Assembly: GCF_019112545.1 (NCBI RefSeq)
Contig: NW_025064890.1
Coordinates: 1,451,783-1,515,782, forward strand
Origin: Guyanagaster necrorhizus
Taxonomy: Eukaryota > Basidiomycota > Agaricomycetes > Agaricales > Physalacriaceae
Direction of reading: 5' to 3'
DNA: 64,000 nucleotides
Shown here: piece after piece, positions 20,803 to 32,893 of the stretch
How the letters are laid out: the number at the start of each line of letters is the position of its first letter
How positions within the stretch are numbered: position 1 is the stretch's first letter
Notes under the pieces: generated by a model
What the model saw: only the letters and a program-made list of their open reading frames with translations
Databases searched by the model: none
What the model was told of the DNA's origin: nothing
Position numbers and translations under genes: made by a program

Positions 20803-23339
20803 ATGTGACGAGAACGCGGGTAGATATCCACCGATCAAGGGATCACACACCAAGGGCCTCGGGCTATTTCAAAATCGATGTCATGTTTAGGACCCAGGGC
20901 GTTTTGATGGGCGGTGTTGGGGCGTGGATGTAGCGTGGAGGATGCACGAATGGTGCATTCATGGGTAATCGACCATGCGTGCTAGTGTACGCCATTAATA
21001 GGCGCGCTTTTTTCCAAAAAAAAAAGGCGAGGTATCGCATCAGGATCGCCAGCTTTCGGCTGCGCTGAGGGGGATCCTCGTTTACCACAAAACTGCGCGA
21101 AAGGATCGATGGACAGAAAGCGGATTTTAAGTTCACCTCCCGACATGTCACCGGGCGTAGAAGGTAAATACTATGACTATGAAAGAAGAGCACGACAAAT
21201 TGCTCACCAATATCACGAACGTTCTCAAAAATAAAAGATAACTGAGATCCAAGTTCATCTCAGCTACGGGATAAGGAGCCCGCCATGCGATGGTTGTGAT
21301 AGAGACCAACACGGTAATGATAATTAAGAACTTCAACAGTTATGAATCTCCCCCCCCCTTGTCGTCATTCAAGGCGTAAGATCGCCGTGACCTGAAATTC
21401 GTCAAGCGTGAGGTAAGTTGAATGGATAAACCGAGTCCGCTTACTACTAAGATGAACGGTCTTAACGCGGTGGACCCTGGTGGACCTTCATGTTGCATTT
21501 GACTAGATGGGTCAAGCGCAACACCACCGGCGGCCATATGATCTATCATCCATGCCAATCAAGAGGAGCCTTGTTTGGACTATTGAGGTAGAGTGGGAGG
21601 GTCATCGATGCGTCGAGAGCCCCAGAAACCGCGCACCTCGATAGCGATTGAATGTCAACAGTTTCAGCTATAATAATACAAACAGAGCTGTATCATCAAG
21701 GTACCTGATGCGAACGGTTGCACTGATCGAGAGAAGCTTCGGTAGAACAAGGGACGTGATGTTGCGTGGGCCTTCTTCCGAATCTACCCAAGTTCGACAT
21801 CACAGCATCAGGGGCCGCCTAGCACGGTAGATATACGGCAGTTAATCGATCATACGCAGGGTCAACAATGATCCATGGAGAGCGAAGTGACGAGATCTGT
21901 GCTTCTCTGATTGCTAAGAATCCAAGCGCGTTAAATGGAAGGAAGAGGGATGTACCTTCCACTGCTTCGCGTCTCCTAGTATCACGGTATACCACATGGG
22001 CGCTGATGATGAAACACGCTGGAGTACGTGGTTATTCACGATTCGTCTGAACGTAAGGAATGTACCGTACCGTTGGTCATGCCGGCTGTAACAGAACGTG
22101 CAACTTGAAATAGTAAGGAAGCTTTTCTGCAGGTAGGAGCCGCGCATATGAACATCGGCCCGAAGAGTCGAACGATACAGCAGTAAAGTATCAGTGCACC
22201 CGAAATAGTCTTAGGCCAAGGCAAGGAACGTAATTTTCGTTATCGCCAGATATCCAAATATAGAGAGTACGGAGGCCAATCAGCGGACCAATGTGTTGGT
22301 TGCTTTGGACTGAAACGGCGCTAACACTGCACATAAGAACCATGTGCTACAAGAAAGAATTCATCAGCAAGGGAAAATAAACAAACGAGTGAATAGAAGT
22401 GTCAAGGAACATTGATATCAACGGAGGAGGCCCAGAAGCCATGGAGGAGAATCTTGGCTTGTGATCAGCAAGGAAAGGACGAGTAACAGGGCGTACTCAC
22501 CTATCCATGTCAACAGTCCTGGATTCATTAAGGTCCAGGGAGCCGTAGTCTAGTCTTCCGAGAGAAAAGTGGCCGTAAGGTTGTGTCCAAGTAGTTGGAA
22601 CACGTTGTGCCAGATATGATAAAGGGCGAGAGTGATGAATTGCAGAACTACAGAAAATTTAAATCAGACGATAGGCAGGGAGTATCACACACGCACCCAT
22701 CCATCCCGCCATCTCGATACCATCCCGAGTGGCCAACCGGTCATCAACGTCCTGGCACCATGCGGGACACAGGGCAAGAACACGTACGGATCTCCGAGTC
22801 TAGCTGAATTCGAGTCCATTCCTCCTGGCTAATTGCACCTGCAACATGTTCCTTTCACGTCCTCACCAGTAGTTTTTACTGAAATGCATGTGGATCTGTG
22901 AGAGCGCGTTATCATGCAAGTAGGTCTCTGCGCGTGATGTAGAGGAAGAAATGTCAACGGTTCATCGGGCCGAAATGCCGATTCCTCTCAAACAATCCTT
23001 AATGGGCCCCGATACCACCACCATGGTCGACTTCAAGTGCTGAATCAAAAGCTCTTCTGAATAGAGAATCTTTCCAGAAAATTTTTGGGTGAAGGATCAA
23101 CCCCTCTTGGCGCTCGGGCTACATGATACTATCTAACATTATTCTGGCACAAAGAACTGTAAATTTCGCGCATTGTAGGATTCACACTCTATACACATAA
23201 GAATAAAAAAGTTTTGCTTACAAATGTCCGTTCTGACCGGCTCTTGCAGAGAGACCGCGTCCTGGACGCAGAGACGGCTCTAAAGTTGTTATTCGGCTTC
23301 ACTCGAATCTCGCTCCATTCTCTCGGAACTTTTGAGCGA
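20803..23339. other. long stretch with no recognised gene
   Basis: The minus strand between about 22,350 and 21,150 has hydrophobic open pieces (for example ISGALILYCCIVRLFGPMF at 22.2 kb and FLIIITVLVSITTIAW at 21.3 kb) with possible splice sites. This could be a decayed multi-exon membrane protein, but I could not join them into one frame. Nothing else is supported. Confidence 0.4.
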
Positions 23340-23906
23340 TGTGAGCCTGCTCAACTTGAAAGTCTGTACCAAAAGGTATCATTACGCCTTTGTTATAAAT
23401 ACCTCCTCTTTCGAAGATCCGTGATGTCGCATCGGGACAATGAAGTACTACGACATCGATTTTGAAAGCGCCTAAGAATGCCCTGCATGCAAGGAAAACC
23501 CTCTAACAACTAGGAATCTGCGTTGCGGCACACGATCTTCGCCAGTGTTTTTTTCAGGGGGGAAAATGCAATGCCTTCAGATCGAGTGTGTACAATGCCA
23601 GTGTTACATTCTTTGAGCTGTGCGAGGTAATTCCTCTGTTTGTCATTTGACGTCGCTTACTCTGCCATTAGGAATATCAAGGATTGGACGATATCAAACC
23701 ACTTTTGCTTGACATGATGTCTGAGCATCTGCTTGCCCGGCCTGAGATGGAAGAGGCTCAGGCTCGACGATCTAGTGTCTTCGAAGGACAAACTATGGCT
23801 CTGCGGTCGGATCTGGAAGCTTCGTAGATGGATAAAGCCTCCTCCAGATTTTGTCCAATATTTGTGGCGAAAATTCCCAATACTTCTTCCTTATTTCGGA
23901 CCTTGA
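23340..23906 (+). pseudogene. kinase-like protein, C-terminal part (copy 1)
   Basis: This is homologous in direct orientation to 27,310-27,868. It keeps the C-terminal block (LLLDMMSEHLLARPEMEEA-like, then YLWRKFPILLPYF) with an intron in the same place. It is 5'-truncated and frameshifted (a base is lost in the EALRRLDEL block), with no N-lobe or catalytic loop in frame. Homology to copy 2 extends about 900 bp further downstream, so a larger segment was duplicated. Confidence 0.6.
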
Positions 23907-24273
23907 CCGCTCTATTCGCTTTCATTGCTTTCTGCCTTACAGCTGGAGTTGAACTGCTGTCATTCACCTTTCTTCTCGAACCAAAGCTATCCAATTTATT
24001 ATCGGGGACTTATATGTATACCGTTATCGGCAATACTAGCACGTTTTTTCTAGACAATTGGAGTTGTCAAAATTTATGACTCGACAATTGATCATACCCT
24101 AGACCGCGTCACCGTGTTAACTCCTTGCAATTTTCCTGATATTGACTCGCTCATTGGGAGGCAAAACTGTTGGATTAGCAAGCAGGAGCTCCGTCGTATC
24201 CCGCCGGCCAAGCTCGATGCCCCTTTATGTCGGGATGGACTATATATATTAAATATGGTCTGTCGAGCACCCT

Positions 24274-24394
24274 CACCGCGTTTCTGCTTATCGCTACGCT
24301 GTGTGAGGGTGAGTATCTACTTATATTACTTCGTTTATGTCACTGATTGGTATTCTGTAGTCTACGTTATAGCTAACAGCATACTCTATTAGGT
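24274..24394 (+). repeat. tandem repeat unit with a 52-nt intron
   Basis: 121 bp, made of 35 bp, an intron-like insert 24,309-24,360 (GTGAGT...CACTGAT...CTGTAG) and 34 bp. The joined sequence encodes a hydrophobic run (TAFLLIATLCE/VYVIANSIL then stop), like the last helix of a membrane protein. The same text recurs without the insert 13 bp downstream. Confidence 0.8.
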
Positions 24395-24407
24395 ACAGTG
24401 AATACAT

Positions 24408-24476
24408 CACCGCGTTTCTGCTTATCGCTACGCTGTGTGAGGTCTATGTTATAGCTAACAGCATACTCTATTAGGT
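24408..24476 (+). repeat. tandem repeat unit lacking exactly the intron
   Basis: 69 bp, identical to 24,274-24,308 joined to 24,361-24,394 apart from one C/T difference. The 52-nt GT..AG insert is missing with no extra or lost base (121 minus 52 is 69). Confidence 0.85.
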
Positions 24477-25207
24477 GCTACAAACGCGCGTCACTTTCTT
24501 AGAAAAACGTGGTTTGCAGGATCGTAGGTAAGGGTCACAAGTTTCTCTGCTACTAAACTAGTTACCTGGTATGTACCTAAGTTCGCGTTCATGTTGTTCT
24601 CTGTGGTGTGCGGAGCTGGTTCCTGAGGTCCGATTGGAAATTAATCTTGCGGTGTACGCGGGAAAGAATATTGTTGTGGATATGCACACAGGGTATTGCA
24701 GCGCGTTCAAAGAGGAGAACATCATCTGTTGTCGTGTGCTACGGTCCATTCGAACTGGTTCATAGACTGCACTATGGTCTTTGAGGCTTCTTTCCTTAAG
24801 CTTATTTGTCGAGTCTCTGTTTCGGAGGCACGCGCCGAGCCACATACACAATCTTTAGAATGGGGATGATATTCGAGAGTAATGATACATAAGAGAGCAT
24901 ACAATGAAAGCAGTTGCACAAAGCACAACAACGACGGACAATCCAAAAAGCAAAAGCGAAAGGGAATTCTGCGAGCACTTCTCTCACGTTCTGATATCCT
25001 CCGCGGTAGGAATCTTTAAAGACGGAGGTCTGAAAGCCCATTTAATGAGACTTACCTAAGGGGAGAAAACCAACCTCACCTTCAGTTGCCAGGGGCAATG
25101 TTAGAGGCATTTATGGTTCTCAAGCTCGACTGAGAGTTATTATAATTCATTCTAGGACTGTCAGTGACAGCTATCAATCAGAGGGCTATAGAAGGCAAAG
25201 GAATTAC

Positions 25208-26190
25208 TTACGTCGGACGGTGATGCCCAAAGGCGAAAGTACTGTCGCTGCGTTTGTGAGACTTTTCCTTTCCCTTTCCCTTGCCGTCATCAATTGTCTC
25301 AGATGCTTGGTCAGTGGTGTCGCCAGCCTCCCTGTCGAATAATCGGTCGCTGTATTCAGTCAAGATATGTTCATACTCACCTAGTTGATCTCCCGGACTT
25401 CCACAGACGATGGCTGAGGAGTCGAATAGGCGACGCTGAGAGTGAGGGTCCAGCTAGGCACTCGAGGCGAGATATATACATTTCAAGTCCGGAGACATTG
25501 GCAGGTACTTCGTTACGGACGCGGTGGGCTTTTTTGGGAGGTCTCAAGAGATGAAGGTATTTGGGCCCATTGACGTCAACAGGGTAGCGCATTCCGGAAA
25601 GGTTGTGCCCATCGACACGACGAAAGTTGGTCATATCGAATCCAGGTCCTCGCGTGAACTGGCTATTGTCGACATGAAGATAGGGATTCACGGGACCATC
25701 GTTCAACGCCTGTGTCGCAGCTGTAGCAGCAGTGGCTTCCATTCTCTTCTTCTTGTCTTGTTCTTCTTTCAACTTTGCTTGGCGAACTCGCTCTGCACTG
25801 GATACCTTCTGTAAATAAAAAATGGGAAAGATAAGCCAATCACGACGGATGTAAGAAAAAAATTACCCTGTAGTTGTGATAGATGGTTTCAAAGCTTTTA
25901 CTGATAGTAGCACGGCTGGGAGATTTGATCAAAACAATGGTTTTCTTCAACATTTGAAGGAGATTGTCTGGACTAGTAGTGGCGGCGGTGATTTTGGTTC
26001 TAACATCTGTTAACAAACTGACGTCGCTCATCACCGATCGTAGCCTCAAACATAGAGGATGCACATACGTGACAACGATCTTGAGATTTTTTGCTCTTTG
26101 ATCATCAGTGATAGTATTATCCTCGTCTATAAGGCCTTTGAGTTCTCCGAGTTTCTTGATGATGTCTGCCAGTTCTTGTTGTTGAAGCAT
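25208..26190 (-). CDS. unrecognised protein, 266 aa, helical N-terminal half
   Basis: Four exons (26069-26190, 25867-26017, 25509-25808, 25208-25435) sum to 801 nt. The introns are 51, 58 and 73 nt. The start MLQQQELADIIKKLGELK is a likely coiled coil. Residues 105-135 are strongly charged (AERVRQAKLKEEQDKKKR), then comes an Ala/Thr-rich linker and a Pro/Gly-containing middle. The tail is KGKGKEKSHKR..HHRPT. No known domain is visible. The first intron is a multiple of three and has no stop, so the unspliced form would also be open. The charged C-terminus suggests a nuclear or RNA-linked protein, but that is guesswork. It is flanked on both sides by kinase-like pseudogenes. Confidence 0.7.
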
Positions 26191-26509
26191 GTCAGTAGGG
26201 AGTAATTATGGATTGAGGAGGAGACTTGAATGGTCGAAGCTGGCTAGTAAGTACCAGTGATGGAAAAGGTGAAGTCCCTTGTTCGGTGGGGTCCTTTTGT
26301 ATCATTTTTCGAGTGAGTCAAGTAAATACAAAGTAGGCAGTCGGAGCACCAGAAATGGATCCAGCTAAGCGCAGGAACCGGCTCACGAGTTTATTTCCGA
26401 CACTTGTTCGCCGATCTCCAAATTATTTTCTTGGCTAACGCCGGCGCTGATCCACATGATTTAGACCTTAACGTCAACCAGCTCAACCAGCGACCACCAC
26501 TAGGCAGAG

Positions 26510-27868
26510 ATGGCGACTACAAATTCGGGTACATCTAATTCCGAAAATTCAGTCTTCTTGCGTCCTTCTGACTCAGAGACCTGTTTGAGTGATTTTGACA
26601 AGCTGGATGCTTCGGATATGTTCTGGGCGAGCCACCAGCCCTTTTTAGCCAATGTGGGGTACATGTTGCGCCCTCGATACCACCCTGGCTGGCGCCCTTC
26701 TTGGATCCGAAAAGACGGGACGAAGAGACGGAGAAGAGACGGAGATTTCGTGCATCATTTGAGGACCAACATACCCCCATGGTAAGAATGATGCTATTTT
26801 GAAAATATTCGAATTGCCGCACTGGTATTTTGCCGTCGTTATAGACGCCGCTCGTCCTGGATGCCATCAGAATGAAAGACAAGACCAAGTCGTCCTCCGC
26901 ATTACACGTACAGACACTAACGAGCTGTCCTTGGCGAAACGTCTGTGTGACCCTACTCTACTACAGAATTCCCGAAACCATACGGTTCCCATCCTCGATA
27001 TAATACCGATTCCTGACGACGAAGAGCAGCGTGTTTTCATTGCCATGCCAATGCTTAAAGTCTTTGATGATCCACCGTTTCATTGTCGGTCAGAATTTGT
27101 TGATGCTTTTCGTCAGCTTCTGGAGGCAGGTATCTGTGCCCTGATATCTTTATCTTCTAACTTTCGTTTGAAGGGTCTCGACTTTATGCACAGCCTCAAT
27201 ATAGCTCATGTGTAAGTGTGCTGTGGTCTTTATCTTCTATATCTGATGCAGAGTTCTGTAGCGACGTGAGTCCACTCAATTTTCTGATGGACTCGTCGAA
27301 AGTGTGTCTCAAAGGCTACCATTATGCCAACGATCTGAGTTATGACGGCGTACATTGAAGCCTTCCGACTCGTCCTCGATGTCGCGTTGGGCCAGTACGA
27401 TATTATATCATCGACTTTGAGAGCGCTCAGGAATGCCCGGAAGGCAAAGAGAATGCCGAGGCTAAGAGGCCTCTCCGATGTGGTACAAAGACGTCACCCG
27501 AGTTTTCTCTCTGTCTTCCGTGCAATCCATTCAAATTAGATGTGTACAACGCTGGCGCCACATTCTTCGAACTTTGTGAGGTAAGGATCTATGGACTTTT
27601 ATATCCGCATCGCGTCGATTTACTCTGCTAATAGAGATATCATGGGATGGATGATTTAAGGCCCCTTCTACTCGAGATGATGTCTGACGATCCGTTCGTC
27701 AGACCTAATATGGCAGAGGCTCTAAGAAGGCTCGACGAGCTCGTGTCCTCGAAGGACAAATTATGGCTTCGCGGTCAGATCTGGAAGCTTCGCGGATTGG
27801 TAAAACCTTCTTCACATATGGTCCAGTATCTGTGGCGGAAGTTTCCGGTACTTCTTCCTTATTTCTGA
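26510..27868 (+). pseudogene. kinase-like protein, near full-length copy 2, frameshifted
   Basis: Layout matches the degenerate protein-kinase-like genes common in Agaricomycetes. There is an N-terminal SDFDKLDASDMFW..HPGWRPSWI lead, a catalytic-loop relative split by an intron (SLNIAHV..DVSPLNFLMD), YYIIDFESA in place of the DFG segment, NPFKLDVYNAGATFFELCE, and a C-terminal YLWRKFPVLLPYF. It is damaged. An 11-bp tandem duplication near 26,725 shifts the frame, and near 26,890 one G is missing where copy 3 has AAGGTCGT. The start is taken from the ATG in GAGATGGCGAC. Even intact copies lack the DFG aspartate-glycine, so they may be pseudokinases. Confidence 0.7.
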
Positions 27869-28974
27869 CCTTAATCGCTCTTTGTCAGTTTGCTATCGTT
27901 CTCTTTCATTGCTTTCTGTCTTGCGGTGGGAATTGAATACTATCATTCATATCTTTTACTTCCCATAAAGCTCTCTTTATCATCGGAGTTTTATATGTAT
28001 ACCGTTACATGTAGTACCACGTTCTTTCGGACACCCTTCATAATTTATGACTTGACAATTAATCCTACCTTTCCTCGTGGCACCCTGTTCCTTTTTTGCT
28101 CGAAGCCTCGCCATTTACCTGATATCGACTGGCTAGTCGGGCGGCAAAAAAGAGGGTTTTCGGGATCATAGAAAAGGGTCGCAACTTGGCGATCCTTCAA
28201 ACTAAGGGACCTTCAGCAGGTACACAGGCAACTTTTCGGTGCTATTAAACTAGGTACCCGGTACCTAGGTGGGCGTCCATGTTCACTGTCGTAATGTGGA
28301 GCTGATTCCTCAGGTCCGTGGTTTCGAAGTTAGTCTCGTCGTGTATGTTTCAATGACGTTATTATGGATATTGAGCACATGATATGTAGCGTAGAGAAGA
28401 ACATCATTCACCATCATGCTCCACGGTGCATTAGAACTGGCCCATAGACTACGCGATCATCTTTGAGGCTTCTTCATTAAGATGGATTGTCGAATCTCGA
28501 TGCAAGTACAAACAAAGCATCCATTCATCCCCTTCGGCTCAGACACATGGATCTCCTCTCAAATTTCGTCACTTCACAAGCGCCTCGAGGTTCGCGCCTG
28601 TTCGACTGACTCATCGGTGCCAATGTCGAGGGGCAGGGTTAGAAGCGGCGATTCTACAGTGAAGATAAGGATGTGCTTGGGAATTAAGGTGTTGTATACA
28701 CGTATATGGTACCTCTGTAGATGTTAAGGGCTTCTTGATTGTGGGATCGGTGCGCAAGCTCGGGATGGCGCAAGGGTCGTAGGACCGTTTGTATGCATTG
28801 TGCCTGATGTTTAGTAACAGCTACGTTTGCGAACAATAATGGCCCAATGGTCCTTGAACGTTGAGGTACAGCATCTTTTTCCCGGCTTCAGAAAGTATAC
28901 CACCGACTGAGGATCTGAGAGCCAATGGAAGAGAAGCTGCCACACTATTCGATACAGCAAAAGGGTGGCCAAGG
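27869..28974. other. downstream segment shared with copy 1; no gene
   Basis: About 600 bp after copy 2 (27,870-28,500) match the bases after copy 1 (23,907-24,840). They contain hydrophobic frames on the plus strand that look like remains of a small membrane protein. No intact gene is supported. Confidence 0.5.
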
Positions 28975-30327
28975 TTAGAAATAAGGAAGGAGCACTGGGA
29001 ACTTCCGCCACAGATATTGGGCCGACAGCGATGGAGGTTTTACCAATCTCTGAAACTTCCAGGCCCGATAGCGAAACCATAATTTGTCTTTCGAAGAGAC
29101 GAGCTCGTCGAGTCTCCGTAGAGCCTCCGCCATATCGGGTGTAGCGAACGGGTCTTCGGACATAATGTCAAGTAGAAGAGGCCGGAAGTCGTCCAATCCA
29201 TGATATGTCTGATAGCAGAGTTAACCAACAGGATACAGATACAAACGACAATAGATCCCTACCTCACAAAGTTCGAAGGATGTGGCGCCAGCATTGTAGA
29301 CATCCAATTTGAACGGATTGCACGGAAGACCGAGAGACAACTGTGGAGATGTCTTTACACTACATTCGAACGGCCTATTCGCCTCAGCATTCTCCTTGCC
29401 TTCCGGATATTCTCAGGTGCTCTCAAAGTCGATGATATAATATCGGACTGGTGCAACGTGACATCGAGGACGAATAGGGAGGCTCCAATGTACGCCATCA
29501 TACATTGTGGGGTCGGCATAATGGTAGCCTTTGAGACAGACTTTCGACGAGTCCATAAGGAAATCGAGCAAACTCACATCACTACAGAAACCCAGGATCA
29601 GAGATAAGCCGTGTCACATAAGACAAGGAACTTACGTATGAGCTATGTTGAGGCTGTGCATGAAATTGAGACCCTTTAAACAGAAGTTAGAACATGGGTG
29701 GTTGTAAGGGGACAGATACTCGTGTCTCCAGAAGTTGACGAAATGCATCGATAAATTCAGACCGGCAATGAAACGGCGGGTCGTAAAACTTTCTGGGCAT
29801 TGGCATGACCATGAAAATGCCCAGTTCATCACCGTCGGGAATGGGTATGACATTAAGGATTGAAACGGTGTGATTTCACGGATCCTGCAGTACCATAGGG
29901 TCGCACGGACGTTTCGGCATGGCAAGCTCGTCAGTGTCTGTACGAGTAACTCGAAGAACGACCTTGGCCTTGTCTTTCATTCTGACGGCATCCAGGATGA
30001 GTGGTGTCTGAGGCGACGACAAAATTTCAGTAGGGAAATCCGAATATTAATGAGAGCATTATTCTTGCCGTCGTGAAATGTTCATCCTCAAATGATGCAC
30101 GAAATTTCCATCTTCTCGTTCCATCCTTTCGAATCCAAGAGGGGCGCCAGACAGGATGGTATCGAGGGCGCAGCATGTATCCCACACTGGCCGGAAACGG
30201 CTGATGACTTGCTCAAAAGTTCTCTGAATCATGCCGTTTGTCAGAGATACTCGTAATTCTCGGAGTCAGGAGGGGATTAAAGAGCTTGAATTTCTGAGTC
30301 AGAGTGAGTCGAATTTGAAGTCGCCAT
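28975..30327 (-). pseudogene. kinase-like protein, copy 3 (inverted)
   Basis: Read from the ATG at 30,327 on the minus strand, it carries the same blocks as copy 2: FLANVGYMLRPRYHP, KVCLKGYHYAD, YYIIDFEST, DDFRPLLLDIMSEDPFATPD and the stop after YLWRKFPVLLPYF. It keeps the G lost in copy 2 (about 29,965), but it has its own stops and indels in the N-terminal half and in the catalytic-loop exon. With copy 2 it forms an inverted pair about 1.1 kb apart. Confidence 0.65.
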
Positions 30328-31040
30328 CTATGTCAAGTGTTAGTTGCTGGTTAAGCATCGCATTTGTCCGGTATTTTGTACGAATGTTCCCAGTACTCTT
30401 TCCGTATTTCTGACCTTAATCACCCTTTACAATTCGCTATACCTGGGAAGCCCAGGACCATTGACGGATGTCGGGCGTCCAATATTTTTCCCGCCCTAAT
30501 AGCTCTGAAGTAAGAAGACCGATCCTGAGGAACTTGCACAAGAGTTCGTAATCTCCCGAGACTTCGGCTTGTATCATCAAGGTCTTACGATGTTGGAACT
30601 CGTAACGACAACTGCCAAACACTGCTGGCATATCACCCATATTTCTTCAGTGCTATGTTCAAGTACAACATCAAGATGAGTTTCAGCTATTTATGCTTTG
30701 GCTTATACTCAACTTTTTCCCCGAAAGTAGTCAGATTCATGGGATTTTCTAACGTCCCGTTATTCAAGCACTCCGATATGTAAACGTGGCCCGTGAATCA
30801 TGTAAAACGTTTAATGTTCAACGCTGAATCTGACGTGAATGCCGAGCCTACCGGGCCGAAGTGCTATCCAGCCCTGTTGTTCATCCATCATATTACACGA
30901 CACGGCCCGCTGATTCAGAAGACCAACTTCTTTACTTCACTCTGTTTCTACTTCGGCCGCTGTATGAACGGGTAAGTAACGTAACCGGAACTGTAAGTTG
31001 CGACCCGGGGCAGCAATCACACCGTGATTTGCTTCAGCCG
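30328..31040. other. intergenic; short unrecognised frames
   Basis: A 67-codon minus-strand frame (30,640-30,437) is open but matches nothing known. The right part is probably the promoter region of the epoxide hydrolase. Confidence 0.4.
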
Positions 31041-31042
31041 CC

Positions 31043-31050
31043 TATTTAAA
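31043..31050 (+). promoter_or_regulatory. TATA-like box before the epoxide hydrolase
   Basis: TATTTAAA, 28 bp before the ATG. If it is used, the leader would be nearly absent, so another start site further upstream is also possible. Confidence 0.35.
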
Positions 31051-31077
31051 CCATTCGTCACGGCGCCTAAAGCCATC

Positions 31078-32265
31078 ATGGATTCCTCCCTGTACAAAGA
31101 CTTCACGACCTCTAACAGCCATACTTATCATTACTTCTTCTCTCCCCCAAAGGATGACGCCAAGCCGTACCTGCTCTTTCTTCACGGCTTCCCCAGCACT
31201 TCTTTCGACTGGCGACACCAGGTTCCATTCTTCCTCAGCGAGGGCTATGGACTCATAGTCCCAGATATGCTCGGCTATGGGGGGTCCTCGAAACCTGCCG
31301 ACGCAGCAGAATATCGTTCGACCGTTCTCACGAAAGATCTAGTGGAGTTGGTAGACACGGAAAGCGCTACCCGGGTGGTCGCCATTGGCCACGACTGGTT
31401 CTTCTTTTCTTTCGATTGTTCGTAATCCTGAGTGTTCTTACCGTTGTCCTCAAGGGGCGCCAAAATCATCAGCCGTCTTGCCAATTACTACCCCGATCGA
31501 TTCGTCGCATTCGGTCTCTTGGCTGTCGGATATGTCTCGCCAAGTACGGAGTATAATTATGAGCAGTTCCTGGTCATCGTGAGTACACTCTTCTTCCATC
31601 TAGCCATAAATTGAAGTGTCTTCTAGTCCAAGAAGACCTTCGGCTACGAACTCTTCGGATACTGGTCCTTCTTCTCCTCAGAGGGCGCCGACAAGATTAT
31701 CGAAGACAACATGGAATCCTTCTTGCGTCTCTTGTACGCTCAAGACCATAACTTGATGGCCTCCGATTTCGCGCCCATCGGCGCTCTGAAGGCCTACCTC
31801 TTGCAGGGAAAAACTGATGGTTCTCTGGCTTCGTATATCACCGAGGAAGTTCGTCGTGCTCATGTTCTCAATGTACATTTCTCACCTTTCATTTAGGAGA
31901 AGGACTTCCACAAGAAAGAACTCCTCGACGGCGGCATGGCCAGTTGTCTGAACTGGTACAAAGTCATGACTACGGGGATCGATGCTGAGGATAACAAGGG
32001 TGCGCTAACTCGCAATCTCTTGATCGACCTTTGTTTCTTACGTCCGATTTCAGCTGTCCCGGAGGCAAACCTCGAGGTTACGAAGCCCGTTTTCTACGGT
32101 GGCGCATTGAAAGACTTAGTCGCCCTCAACGCCCTCAACAAAGCAGGGACCGCTGGGAAATGTAAGAACGCAACTATCCATGAATACGATGGATGCCATT
32201 GGGTGATGTGGGAGGCAAAAGATGAAGTTAACCGGGATTTGTTGAGCTGGCTAAAGGCACTGTAA
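31078..32265 (+). CDS. soluble epoxide hydrolase, alpha/beta-hydrolase fold, 326 aa
   Basis: Five exons (31078-31397, 31455-31578, 31627-31848, 31897-31999, 32054-32265) sum to 981 nt, a normal length for the family. It shows the oxyanion HGFP motif at residues 36-39 and a GHDWG nucleophile elbow (Asp106) split by the first intron. The cap domain is at about 135-250. The catalytic histidine is in DGCHWVMWE (His305). Enzymes of this type open epoxides to vicinal diols through an Asp-His-acid triad with cap tyrosines. It is probably cytosolic; no signal peptide is seen. The first donor is GTTCTT and the third is GTTCGT, both weaker than usual. All frames are open, so the gene looks functional. 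Substrate unknown; it could detoxify, or act on lipids or a metabolite. Confidence 0.88.
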
Positions 32266-32621
32266 TTGCATGACTTTGATTGAATGGAAAGTGGAAAGTG
32301 CTGCGATTGGCTGACTACGTTATGTAAGCAACTTAGCTAGGTAAATATACACTAACTCATCAGCTCGTAGTAGAATAAGAGGAAGGGAGGGAGTATGATG
32401 AGAGACACTGAAGCCGTCATTAGAAGCAGCGACATTGCACCTAACCCGAAATGTTTCCCGTGAGCTGAATCGCAATGGTATGCCAGGACTGAGCTAGTTT
32501 ACACAGGAATAGTTCTCGCAGTACCAGGGACCAAGCAGCGTGAGCGGGAACAAATGCATGTAGTTGGGGGACCAGGCTGACGTAGTAATAAGACTGACCC
32601 AGAGGCCATACGACAACGTTG

Positions 32622-32818
32622 TCTGAAAACAATGTATTATGAAGTGACACAAGTTCATGCTGTCACAAAGGCAGGAAGTCTGCATTGGTTATCTTTTCAA
32701 AAATGGGGGGGTCCACCTTCTGAGATTCATGTTAAATACTGTTCTTTGTTCACATGTACAGTACAGTCAAGACTTGAGGCAAGTCAGCATGCCACAAAGA
32801 AAAAGTTGGTGGCTTCAA
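32622..32818. repeat. short CpG-free patch next to a tRNA-like element
   Basis: About 200 bp without CG, in contrast to both flanks. It ends where the tRNA-like element at 32,824 begins, so the two could be parts of one small inserted repeat. Confidence 0.4.
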
Positions 32819-32823
32819 CGTCA

Positions 32824-32893
32824 TCTTTTGAATGGGATTCGAACCCAAGTCGGGGACTGACATCAGAAATAACTGGGACACTACCAGATACCT
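32824..32893 (-). repeat. tRNA-like element (isolated copy)
   Basis: About 70 nt. The minus strand has box-A-like TAGTGTCCCAGTTA and a perfect box B, GGTTCGAATCC, in the stem TGGG/CCCA. The ends share only about 4-5 pairs (ATCT/AGAT). The spacing between the boxes is near that of a true tRNA. Confidence 0.55.

Noticed and set aside
21148..22224. Multi-exon membrane protein on the minus strand
   Set aside because: Hydrophobic pieces and splice-like sites exist, but I could not join them without stops or match a family.
30437..30640. 67-codon minus-strand frame before the epoxide hydrolase
   Set aside because: No recognisable domain, no start context; it may be part of the kinase-copy flank.
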